A stretch of DNA of 64,000 nt, taken from assembly GCA_036563665.1 (NCBI GenBank), contig DATCLY010000029.1:62001-126000 (forward strand), in the 5' to 3' direction. Positions within the stretch are counted from its first letter, which is position 1, and each line of letters begins with the position of its first letter. Positions 43,731 through 51,930 of the stretch are shown here, one piece after another. The notes below the pieces were generated by a model. That model saw only the letters and a list, made by a program, of their open reading frames with translations. It made no database searches and had not been told where the DNA came from. The translations under genes and the position numbers were made by a program. This stretch comes from FEN-1219 sp036563665 (GTDB lineage: Bacteria > Pseudomonadota > Gammaproteobacteria > Steroidobacterales > Rariloculaceae).

Positions 43731-44633
43731 ATGGCGACCGTACTGGAAAACCTGATTCGAGACAAACGATTCGTGATCACGGCGGAGATCGTGCCGCCGC
43801 TGTCGGCCCGCGGCGAGCACCTGCTCCGCGAGGCGGCGCTGCTGCGGGGGCGCGCGGACGCCATCAACGTCACCGATGCGGCGGCCGGCCGCACCACCAT
43901 GAGCAGCTTCGCGGCGGCGGCGATTCTCGCGGCCAACGGCTACGAGCCCATCCTGCAAGTCACCTGCCGCGACCGTAACCGCATCGCGCTCGCGGGCGAC
44001 CTGCTGGGCGCGGCGGCGCACGGCGTCGGCAACGTGCTGGTGCTGCACGGCGACGATCCGAAGGGCGGCGATCAGCCGGAGGCGAAAGGCGTCTTCGACT
44101 TCAACTCGCGCGAGCTCATGACCTTCATCCGCGACATGCGCGACACCGGCAAGCTGCCGTCCGGCCGTGCGATCGATCCGCCGCCGCATTTCCTCATCGG
44201 CGGCGCCGACGTGCCGCAGAAGCCCGGCCCGAGCTGGAGCCCGCAGGGTCTGCTCTCGAAGATCGCGGCGGGCGCAGGGTTCATCCAGACCCAGTTCTGC
44301 TTCGACCTCGACGTGGCGGCGGCCTACATCGGCCGGCTGCGCGAGGAAGGCATCACGGAGCGCGCCGGGATTATCATCGGCGTCGGCCCCATCCGCTCGG
44401 CGAAGTCGGCGCGCTGGATGAACGAGAATCTCCATGGCGTGTACGTGCCCGACGCGATCATCGCCCGCCTCGAAGGAGCCCGCGATCCGTTGGAGGAAGG
44501 CAGGAAGATCTGCGCCGAGCTGATCGAAGGTCTGCGCGAGATCGACGGCGTGGCCGGCGCACACGTGATGGCGCCCGGCGGCGGCACCGAGTCGATCGCA
44601 GCCGCGCTCGACCTGGTGCGCCAGAGCGCTTGA
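43731..44633 (+). CDS. Methylenetetrahydrofolate reductase family protein (MetF-like)
   Basis: Flavin-dependent TIM-barrel reductase, 300 residues. It converts methylene-tetrahydrofolate to methyl-tetrahydrofolate or runs in reverse. Visible signatures are VITAEIVPPLSARGEHLLREA, DAINVTDAA, QVTCRDRNR, NVLVLHGDDP and SWSPQGLLSKIAAGAGFIQTQFCFD. The gene lies between pobA and an HpaB-type monooxygenase, unlike a housekeeping metF. In lignin-degrading bacteria MetF recycles methyl groups released by O-demethylases, and a similar role here is possible. No demethylase gene is in the window. Confidence 0.88.
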   Translation: MATVLENLIRDKRFVITAEIVPPLSARGEHLLREAALLRGRADAINVTDAAAGRTTMSSFAAAAILAANGYEPILQVTCRDRNRIALAGDLLGAAAHGVGNVLVLHGDDPKGGDQPEAKGVFDFNSRELMTFIRDMRDTGKLPSGRAIDPPPHFLIGGADVPQKPGPSWSPQGLLSKIAAGAGFIQTQFCFDLDVAAAYIGRLREEGITERAGIIIGVGPIRSAKSARWMNENLHGVYVPDAIIARLEGARDPLEEGRKICAELIEGLREIDGVAGAHVMAPGGGTESIAAALDLVRQSA

Positions 44634-44693
44634 CGTCTTTTCGCGGGGGCGCTTCCGGCTGCCTCCGCGTGTTTATCGGAGGAGACACTGGTC

Positions 44694-46280
44694 ATGGTTG
44701 CCAAGGCAGAGACCGCTATCACGCCCGAGATGATCGGCGCGATCCGCCAGGACAAGCCGCAGACGGGCGAGGAGTACCTCGAGTCGCTACGCGACGGCCG
44801 CGAGGTGTACATCTACGGCGAGCGCGTGACGGACGTCACCACGCATCCCGCGTTCCGCAACACCGCGCGCATGACCGCGCGCCTGTTCGACGCGCTGCAC
44901 GACCCGGAGCGCAACAAGAAGCTGCTGCTGCCCGCGGACACGGACAACCCCAAGGCCCGCACGCACGCGTTCTTTCGCGCGCCGAAGACGGTGGAGGAGT
45001 CGGTGGCCGGCCGCGACGCCATCGCCGAGTGGCAGCGCATCACCTACGGCTGGATGGGCCGCTCGCCGGACTACAAGGCCGCGTTCCTCGGCACGCTCGG
45101 CGGCAACGCGGAGTTCTACGAGCCGTTCCAGGAAAACGCGAAGCGCTGGTACACGTTCTGCCAGGAGCGCGTGCCGTTCGTGAACCACGCGATCATCCAT
45201 CCGCCGGTGGACCGGGACAAACCGCCCGACCAGGTGGCCGACGTGTGCGTGCACGTGGAGCGCGAGACCGACGCGGGCATCTACGTGTCGGGCGCGAAGG
45301 TGGTCGCCACGGGATCGGTGCTCACGAACTACACGTTCATCGCGCACCACGGGCTCATTCCGCTCCAGGACAAGAAGTTCGCGCTGGTGCTCATGACGCC
45401 CACGAACGCGCCCGGCGTGAAGTTCATCTGCCGCACGTCGTACGAGATGACGTCCACCGTGATGTCGAGCCCGTTCGACCAGCCGCTCTCCTCGCGGCTC
45501 GACGAGAACGACGCGGTGTTCATCATGGACAACGTGTTCGTGCCGTGGGAGAACGTGTTCGTCTACGGCGACGTGGAGAAGGCCAATAACTTCTTCCCGC
45601 GGACGGGTTTCCTGCCGCGCTTCGTGGTGCACGGCTGCACGCGCCTCGCCGTCAAGCTCGACTTCATCGCGGGCCTGCTGCTCAAGGCCGTGGAGGCCGC
45701 CGGCACCAAGGACTACCGCGGCGTGCAGGCCAACGTCGGCGAGGTGCTGGCTTGGCGGAACCTGTTCTGGGCGCTGACCGAGGCCATGGTGCGCGACCCG
45801 CGGCCGTGGAAGGGCGACTACCTGCTGCCGAACATGGACCCCGGCAACGCCTATCAGATCATCGCCACGATGGCGTACACGAAGATCAAGTACATCATCG
45901 AGCAGACGGTGGCATCGAGCTTGATCTATCTGAACTCGCACTCGCGCGATTTCAGCAATCCCGCCATCCGTCCGTACATCGACCGCTACATGCGCGGCTC
46001 GAACGGCTATACGGCCGAGCAACGCATCAAGCTCATGAAGCTCCTCTGGGACTGCCTGGGCACGGAGTTCGGCGCGCGCCACGAGCTCTACGAGATCAAC
46101 TACGGCGGCAGCACGGAGGAGATCCGCCGGTATGCGCTCTTCAGCGCGATGGCCAACGGCAACGCGGAGCGGTTCAAGGGCTTCGCGGAGCAGTGCATGG
46201 CCGAGTACGACCTGAACGGTTGGACGGTGCCGGACCTGATCAACCCGGACGACCTGTCGTTCCACAGGCGCAAGGGCTGA
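44694..46280 (+). CDS. 4-hydroxyphenylacetate 3-hydroxylase family monooxygenase
   Basis: Large component of a two-component FADH2-dependent aromatic hydroxylase (HpaB family), 528 residues. The acyl-CoA-dehydrogenase-like fold shows TGEEYLESLRDGREVYIYGE, FVNHAIIHPPVDRDKP, GAKVVATGSVLTNYTFIAH, DNVFVPWENVFVYGD and the C-terminal GSTEEIRRYALF. The flavin reductase partner (HpaC) is not in the window. It lies 60 bases after the MetF-like gene and may share its transcript. The substrate is a phenolic acid or similar ring; sequence does not say which. Confidence 0.92.
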   Translation: MVAKAETAITPEMIGAIRQDKPQTGEEYLESLRDGREVYIYGERVTDVTTHPAFRNTARMTARLFDALHDPERNKKLLLPADTDNPKARTHAFFRAPKTVEESVAGRDAIAEWQRITYGWMGRSPDYKAAFLGTLGGNAEFYEPFQENAKRWYTFCQERVPFVNHAIIHPPVDRDKPPDQVADVCVHVERETDAGIYVSGAKVVATGSVLTNYTFIAHHGLIPLQDKKFALVLMTPTNAPGVKFICRTSYEMTSTVMSSPFDQPLSSRLDENDAVFIMDNVFVPWENVFVYGDVEKANNFFPRTGFLPRFVVHGCTRLAVKLDFIAGLLLKAVEAAGTKDYRGVQANVGEVLAWRNLFWALTEAMVRDPRPWKGDYLLPNMDPGNAYQIIATMAYTKIKYIIEQTVASSLIYLNSHSRDFSNPAIRPYIDRYMRGSNGYTAEQRIKLMKLLWDCLGTEFGARHELYEINYGGSTEEIRRYALFSAMANGNAERFKGFAEQCMAEYDLNGWTVPDLINPDDLSFHRRKG

Positions 46281-46307
46281 CCGGCACGGCGAGGCGGCGC
46301 GCGGCGG

Positions 46308-47567
46308 CTATGCGGCCGCCGCGCCGTCGTCCACCACGTCCTCCATCCGATAGCCGCCCCGCGGAATTGGGCGCCCGTCCGGGCGCAGGAAGTAGAACCT
46401 GCCGTCCGCGCCGCGGTGCATCTTGAACCGCCCCTCGTGCAGCAGCACGTGATGGTGCGTGCAGAGCAGCGCGAGGTTCTCGAGGCTCGTCTCGCCGCCG
46501 TCCGCCCAGTGGCGCACGTGATGCCCGTGCACGTAGCGCTTCCGATGGCACCCCGGGAACACGCACCCGCGATCGCGCGCCCAGAGCGCGCGGCGCAACG
46601 CGGCCGCGATCGTGCGCCGCTTCCGCCCGACGCCGAGCGGCTTGCCGTGCTGGTCCTCGAGGAGCGTGATCACGCTGCCGTCGCAGCAGAGCCGCTTGAC
46701 CGTCTCTATCGGTAGCTCCGATCGCCCCGCGCTTCCGCGGAGGGCGGACTCGTCGACGTGCACGACCACCTGGTAGTGATCCGTGGCCGCGGGGGATTTC
46801 CCTGCACTGGCGCCGCCCGCGAGATAAGCCTTCGCCACCGCGACCAGCGCGTCCGCCTGTTGCGCGAGCCAACCGTTCCCGGGCGCGCCCCGCGCTTCCG
46901 CGGAGGCGCGATCCGCGGGATCGCGCGAGGCCGGCGCAGCGCTCGTCGCGCCGAACTCGTACTCCCTCGCCGCCTCGCCTGCCTCCGTGGCGCGCTCCAG
47001 CGCTTGTGCAATCAGCTCGCCATCCGCGAGCGGCACCTCCACGCTGATCGACATCGTGCCGCGGGCGGCGTTGCGCCGGATGACGAGCGAGCGCCGCTCC
47101 CACGCCCGCCAAGCATCTTCGACCGAGTCCAGCTCGCCATTGCGCATCTCGCGGCAGCGCTCCTCGATCTGCGCCGCCGTTACTTCGAGCGCGTAGGCAA
47201 GCAGCCGCTCCTCGTTGTGATGCCGGGCCACCCGCGTGAGCGCGCGCACCTTCGAGTAGGAGAGACGCCCCTCGGCGAACGCCGCGGATATCAACGGCAG
47301 CTCACGCAGCGTCTGTGCGACTCGTACGTGCTCGCGGGCGGCGGAGAGCGACAACTGGCAGCGCAGCGCGAGCCACTCCGCGCAATTACGGCACGACCAC
47401 TTCCGCCAGCCCGTGCGCTCGTCGAACTCGCGGATCAGCACGAGCCAGCGATAAGTGTCCGCGTTCATCTGCCGCGCGAGCTTGCAGATCGCCGCGTCGA
47501 GGTCGTCGATGGAAGGAGAGCCGAGCACGGCCGAAGCGGACGGACGGTCGCCGGGATCCGAGCTCAT
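46308..47567 (-). CDS. DUF222 / HNH endonuclease domain protein
   Basis: Protein of 419 residues with an N-terminal DUF222-like helical domain (SLSAAREHVRVAQTLRELP, FAEGRLSYSKVRALTRVA). A C-terminal HNH nuclease motif follows: CVFPGCHRKRYVHGHHVRHWADGG, then LALLCTHHHVLLHEGRF. The CxxC/H and HH residues are intact, so it should bind a metal. TTGGAGG precedes ATG 47567 by eight bases. DUF222-HNH proteins are numerous in Actinobacteria (13E12 family) and scattered elsewhere. They are often multicopy and may be selfish, but no terminal repeats or transposase genes are seen here. Confidence 0.9.
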   Translation of the reverse strand: MSSDPGDRPSASAVLGSPSIDDLDAAICKLARQMNADTYRWLVLIREFDERTGWRKWSCRNCAEWLALRCQLSLSAAREHVRVAQTLRELPLISAAFAEGRLSYSKVRALTRVARHHNEERLLAYALEVTAAQIEERCREMRNGELDSVEDAWRAWERRSLVIRRNAARGTMSISVEVPLADGELIAQALERATEAGEAAREYEFGATSAAPASRDPADRASAEARGAPGNGWLAQQADALVAVAKAYLAGGASAGKSPAATDHYQVVVHVDESALRGSAGRSELPIETVKRLCCDGSVITLLEDQHGKPLGVGRKRRTIAAALRRALWARDRGCVFPGCHRKRYVHGHHVRHWADGGETSLENLALLCTHHHVLLHEGRFKMHRGADGRFYFLRPDGRPIPRGGYRMEDVVDDGAAAA

Positions 47568-47600
47568 CGAAAGCCTCCAAGAGCGCCGTAATGGACTGTC

Positions 47601-47606
47601 AGTATA
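47601..47606 (-). promoter_or_regulatory. Candidate -10 element for the HNH gene
   Basis: TATACT on the minus strand (47606-47601) lies 34 bases before ATG 47567 in a locally AT-richer stretch. No convincing -35 box is visible. Confidence 0.35.
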
Positions 47607-47774
47607 GCCAGTAGAACTCGCTCCTCTCGTCACGAATCCCGTTCGTTCATGCAGTTATCTCATCGGGGCGAGCCAGGCAGGCTCCAGGCGTCGGCCGCCG
47701 CGCCGGCCGATTCGCGTAACATTCCGCCTTCTCCGCTTGCCCACGGGCGCAACGACCGCCTTCCGAGCTTCGCG

Positions 47775-48992
47775 ATGCTCGCCGCCCCCGAACCCCGGCG
47801 TCTCCTCGACCCCGACCGCCGCGCCAAACGCAACGTGGCCGTGCTGGTCTTCGCGAACGCCGTCCTCGGCTCGCAGCTCGCCGTGAACATCATCGTGGCC
47901 GGGCTCGCGGGTGCGCTGCTCGCGGAGAACGAGGCGCTCGCCACGCTGCCGGTGTCGATGGTGGTGCTCTCCTCCATGTTCACGGCGCCCGCCGCATCCA
48001 TGTTCATGGGGCGGTTCGGGCGCCGCGCGGGCTTCCTGCTCGGCGCGCTCGCGGGCGCCGTCGGCTCGGCGCTCGCGGCGCGCGCGCTCTTCGTCGGCAG
48101 CTTCGGGCTGCTCGTCGCCGGTGCCGTCGGCTTAGGGATCTATCAGGCCTTCCAGAATTTCTTCCGCTTCGCGGCGGCGGACACCGCTTCCGAAGCCTTC
48201 AAACCGAAGGCCATCTCGTGGGTGTTCGCGGGCGGCTTGCTGAGCGCGCTGATCGGCCCGGAGATCGTGCGGCTCACCTCGAACGCTTCCGCGGCCGCGG
48301 CCTACGCGAACGCCTATCTGATCAACATCGCGCTCAACGTCGTCGGCGCGCTCGGCCTGCTGTTGCTCGACATTCCGCGGCCCGCTTTGCGCGACAGAGC
48401 GGCCGGCTCGGGGCGCCCCCTCGCCGTCATCGCCCGCCAGCCCGTCTTCGTGGTCGCGGCGCTCTGCGGCATGGTGGGCTTCTCGACGATGAGCCTCGTG
48501 ATGACCTCCACGCCGCTCGCGATGGTGGGCCACGGCTTCACCGCCGGGCATGCGGCGGACGTCGTGCGCTGGCACATCCTCGCGATGTTCGCGCCCGCGT
48601 TCTTCACGGGCACGCTCATCGTGCGTTTCGGGCACCTGCCCGTGATCGGCACGGGCCTCGCGCTGATCGCCGCGTGCGGCGCCATCGCGCTCGCGGGCGT
48701 CGACCTGCATCACTTCTACGCCGCTCTGGTCGCGCTCGGCATCGGCTGGAACTTCTCGTTCATCGGCGCCACGAGCCTGCTCGGCACGGCGCACACCGCC
48801 GCCGAGCAGGCGAAGGTTCAGGGGCTCAACGACTTCCTCGTCTTCGCGTTCGTCGCCGCGGGCTCGTTCGGCTCGGGCGTGCTGCTCGACGCGTTCGGCT
48901 GGAGCGCCGTGCAATACGCGATAGGCCCGGCGCTCGCGGTGGCTGGCGCCGGGGTGGTGTGGCTCGCGCTCGTCGGGAGGCGCGGCCGATAG
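47775..48992 (+). CDS. MFS transporter
   Basis: Twelve-helix major facilitator, 405 residues from ATG 47775. Helices run from VAVLVFANAVLGSQLAVNIIVAGL to the final VAGAGVVWLALVGRRGR. MFMGRFGRRAGFLLGALAG matches the loop 2-3 motif of the superfamily. A longer form starting at 47649 would add a 42-residue hydrophilic N-terminus without support. It is divergent from the HNH gene. The substrate is unknown. Its 3' end is followed directly by what looks like a truncated gene. Confidence 0.88.
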   Translation: MLAAPEPRRLLDPDRRAKRNVAVLVFANAVLGSQLAVNIIVAGLAGALLAENEALATLPVSMVVLSSMFTAPAASMFMGRFGRRAGFLLGALAGAVGSALAARALFVGSFGLLVAGAVGLGIYQAFQNFFRFAAADTASEAFKPKAISWVFAGGLLSALIGPEIVRLTSNASAAAAYANAYLINIALNVVGALGLLLLDIPRPALRDRAAGSGRPLAVIARQPVFVVAALCGMVGFSTMSLVMTSTPLAMVGHGFTAGHAADVVRWHILAMFAPAFFTGTLIVRFGHLPVIGTGLALIAACGAIALAGVDLHHFYAALVALGIGWNFSFIGATSLLGTAHTAAEQAKVQGLNDFLVFAFVAAGSFGSGVLLDAFGWSAVQYAIGPALAVAGAGVVWLALVGRRGR

Positions 48993-49107
48993 CGCCGGCG
49001 GGCGGCCGGCGGGTGCAAGGGCCGACCTCCAGGAGTTCCTGATCGGGCTCCGGACGAAGGATCTGGATTTCGCGTTTGCGGCAGCATTCGGCAAGTCGTA
49101 CGACGAG

Positions 49108-50115
49108 GTGACATCCGACTTGCGCGCGTACCTGCGCCGTGGCCGCTACACGATGGGCATCACGGACGTTCGGGATCGCAGCGGGGAAATGACGGTCGGG
49201 CCCGCTTCGGCGGCGAACGTCGAGTTCGCGCTGGCGCGCCTCGCCGTCGCGGGCAACAACGACGACCTGGCGCGGCGTCACATCGATGCCGTCATCGCGC
49301 TCGCGCCGACCGCCCCCGAGCCGTTCGAGCTGCGCGCGATGGTGGCGCAACGAGCGAACGACGCGGCCGCATTGCGCGAAGCGCTCGATGCGGCGATCGA
49401 GCGCGGCTCGGAAGACCCGTTCGTGCTCGGAGCCAAGGCGGCCTATCTCATCGACGCGAATGGCCGCGACGGCGTCCCGGTCGAGGAGCTGCTGCCGCCG
49501 GGGATCGCCCGCGAGGCGGCCGATCTGCTGCTGCGGTGCATCGCCGTGCAGCCGCGGAACGCCGTCGCATACGAGAATCTGGCGCTCGCGCTGCTGAACG
49601 TGGACGTCGTGACGGAGCAGGACGACCGGGCGCTCGCTCTGGGCCGTCGGGCTCGGCCGACGGACGGCATGGTGTTGCTCGGTCAAGCCGCCTTGCAGCG
49701 GCGGCGCGGCAACGTTCCGGAGGCGCTGCGGTTGCTCCGTGACGCACGCAGCGAGCCTTTTACCGTGCCGGCGGGCCATCGCTCCATGAGCAAAGGGCTG
49801 CACGACGGTTGGCTCGTCGAATGGGCGGATACGCGTGTCGGCGACCTCGTCGCCGCGCAACGGTTCGACGAGGCGAAAGCAATCGTCGCCGAGCAATTGG
49901 CCGACGACGCCATCGCCGGCCGCGCGCGGACCGCCCTGGAATCGATGCAACGCGAGCTGCTCGGCTTCGAGCGGCTCGACGCAGCCCGCACCGCGGCACG
50001 GGCCGGCAAGCACGACGAGGCCGAGTCGATCCTGCGGGAAGTGGCTGCCGATCCGGATGTCGGTCCGGCCGCCCGGCGGGAGGCGCAACGCATCCTGGAC
50101 CGGCTAACCGAGTAA
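49108..50115 (+). CDS. TPR protein, probable 3' remnant of a longer peptidase-MA/TPR gene
   Basis: Open frame of 335 codons from GTG 49108, mostly TPR-like helices (ALARLAVAGNNDDLARRHIDAVIALAP, LLLRCIAVQPRNAVAYENLALALL, ILREVAADPDVGPAARREAQRIL). The frame stays open upstream of the GTG. Codons 49012-49107 encode RADLQEFLIGLRT and FAFAAAFGKSYDEV, which read like the end of a DUF1570/peptidase-MA domain that normally precedes such TPR tails. No signal peptide or catalytic HExxH is present, and there is no good start. I infer loss of the 5' part at or near the MFS stop at 48992. It may be a pseudogene. Confidence 0.6.
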   Translation: MTSDLRAYLRRGRYTMGITDVRDRSGEMTVGPASAANVEFALARLAVAGNNDDLARRHIDAVIALAPTAPEPFELRAMVAQRANDAAALREALDAAIERGSEDPFVLGAKAAYLIDANGRDGVPVEELLPPGIAREAADLLLRCIAVQPRNAVAYENLALALLNVDVVTEQDDRALALGRRARPTDGMVLLGQAALQRRRGNVPEALRLLRDARSEPFTVPAGHRSMSKGLHDGWLVEWADTRVGDLVAAQRFDEAKAIVAEQLADDAIAGRARTALESMQRELLGFERLDAARTAARAGKHDEAESILREVAADPDVGPAARREAQRILDRLTE

Positions 50116-50182
50116 CGAGCGCTGCGCCGGCCCGGCCGATACCGGTCGGCGAATGGCGCGCCCGTCGTGCCGCGTGCGCCGC

Positions 50183-51922
50183 TCAGTCCGGCAGCGCGAA
50201 CACGTAGAGGTTGTTCGCGCTGCCCGGCCGCAGCTCCGGCGTGAGACTCGAGAGCTGAAACGTGTTCGGCGTGCCGCCCGTGCTGATCGCCACGTACTGC
50301 TTGCCGTCCACGGCATAGGTCACCGGGAACCCGGTGACCTGCGAGCCGAGGTTGACCTCCCACAGGATCTCGCCGGTGCGCTGATCGTAGGCGCGGAACC
50401 GGCCGTTCACGTCGCCGCCGAAGAGCAGCCCGCCGCCCGTCGCCATGAGCGAGGTGACGCCGGCGCGCTGCTCGTGCTTCCACGCCGTGCGGCCCGTCTG
50501 CACCGAGATCGCCTCGATGGTACCGACGCCGTCCTTGCCGGGCGTGATCTGGTCGCGGTTGCGGATGGCGTAGAGCTCGTCGAGGCTCGGCCGCGCCGCG
50601 ATCGACGTCGACTCCTGGCAGGTGTTCTGCAGCGGGAAGTACATGAGGCCGGTGAGCGGGCTGTACGTGCCCGCGTGGTAGTTCTTGCCGCCCGCGAGGC
50701 TCGGGCAAATGAGGCGCGTCTGGCCCGGCGCCGTGAAGAGCTTGTCGGTGTTCACGACGCCGGCGCCGGACTCCGTGTTCACGCTCGCGATGACGTTCTG
50801 CTCCACCGTGGGCCGCGCCCACAGGAACTGCCCCGTGGCGCGGTCCAGCGTGTAGACGATGCCCGTCTTGCCGGGGATGCCGGTCAGCACCTTGCGCGTC
50901 TCGCCCGGACGCACGCGCGGGTTGATCCACGTGACCGCGTCGGGATCGGGCGCCGTGACCGTGTCGATCAGCAGCCGCTCGAACGGGTGGTCGAGGTCCC
51001 AGTGGTCCACGTTGTGCTGCAGATACCAGACGATCTCGCCGGTGTCCGCGTTCAGCGCCAGCGTGGAGTTGTGGTAGAGGTACTGCTCGTCGTTGCCGGC
51101 GAGCATGAACTTCGGCGCCGGCGACGTGACCGACGTGCCCACGTAGATCAGGTTCAGCTCCGGATCGAAGCTCGGCACCATCCACAGCCCCACGTGGCGG
51201 CGCTCCTCGTACGGGATGTCGCCCCAGGTGTCGCCGCCCGGCTCGTCCGGCCGCGGGATCGTGCGCGTGCGCCAGAGCTCCCGGCCGGTCTGCGCGTCGA
51301 ACGCCGTGATCACGCAGGCCTCGGGCCCGCCTTCGGGCTCGCAGCTGCGTCCCGACACCACCTTGCCGTTCGCCACGATGGGGCCGGAGCTGTGCTGCGC
51401 GCCGCGCCGGTAATCGAGGATCTGCGTCTCCCACGCGAGCTCGCCGGTGCGCGCGTCGATGGCGTACGCGAAGTTGTCGGCGCCGTTGTCGAGGATGTAC
51501 GTGCCGTAGATCGCGAGGTTGCGGTTGATCGACGGGAACGGGATGTACTCCGCGTTGTCCGGCTGCACGGGCCGGCGGTACTCCCAGATCAGGTCGCCGG
51601 TCGCCGCGTCGATGGCCTGCGTGATGTCGTTCGGATTGGGGAAGTACATGACGCCGTCGTAGACGAGCGGCGTGCCTTCCTGGATGCCGGGGTGGAGCGG
51701 CCGCGTCCACACGAGCCGGAGCCGCGCGACGTTGCGCCGGTCGATCTGATCGAGCGGGCTGTAGCCCCAGTGGTTCAGCGTGCGGCGCCACATGAGCCAG
51801 TCCGCCGGGTCCGGGTTCTGCAGCATCTCGTCCGTCACCGGCGCGAAGTCGTCGCGCTGCGCGAGCGCGGGGAGCGAGGCGGCGCCGAGCAGCAGCGCGG
51901 CGGCGAGGCGCAGCGGGCGCAT
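50183..51922 (-). CDS. PQQ-type quinoprotein dehydrogenase-like protein (copy 2)
   Basis: Secreted eight-bladed propeller of 579 residues with a signal peptide ending LPALAQ. It begins FAPVTDEMLQNPDPADWLMWRRTLNHWGYSPLDQIDRRNV, as in quinoprotein alcohol dehydrogenases. Later blocks include DITQAIDAATGDLIWEYRR, NVDHWDLDHPFERLL and YAVDGKQYVAISTGG. The DxD in HWDLDH is the position that distinguishes lanthanide-type enzymes, but the adjacent-cysteine ring of those enzymes is absent. GTG 51934 (GTGA with the upstream stop) is an alternative start. It is closely similar to the adjacent gene upstream, so the pair arose by tandem duplication. Family members without PQQ exist, so activity is open. 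Confidence 0.88.
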   Translation of the reverse strand: MRPLRLAAALLLGAASLPALAQRDDFAPVTDEMLQNPDPADWLMWRRTLNHWGYSPLDQIDRRNVARLRLVWTRPLHPGIQEGTPLVYDGVMYFPNPNDITQAIDAATGDLIWEYRRPVQPDNAEYIPFPSINRNLAIYGTYILDNGADNFAYAIDARTGELAWETQILDYRRGAQHSSGPIVANGKVVSGRSCEPEGGPEACVITAFDAQTGRELWRTRTIPRPDEPGGDTWGDIPYEERRHVGLWMVPSFDPELNLIYVGTSVTSPAPKFMLAGNDEQYLYHNSTLALNADTGEIVWYLQHNVDHWDLDHPFERLLIDTVTAPDPDAVTWINPRVRPGETRKVLTGIPGKTGIVYTLDRATGQFLWARPTVEQNVIASVNTESGAGVVNTDKLFTAPGQTRLICPSLAGGKNYHAGTYSPLTGLMYFPLQNTCQESTSIAARPSLDELYAIRNRDQITPGKDGVGTIEAISVQTGRTAWKHEQRAGVTSLMATGGGLLFGGDVNGRFRAYDQRTGEILWEVNLGSQVTGFPVTYAVDGKQYVAISTGGTPNTFQLSSLTPELRPGSANNLYVFALPD

Positions 51923-51930
51923 GGCGGGGA

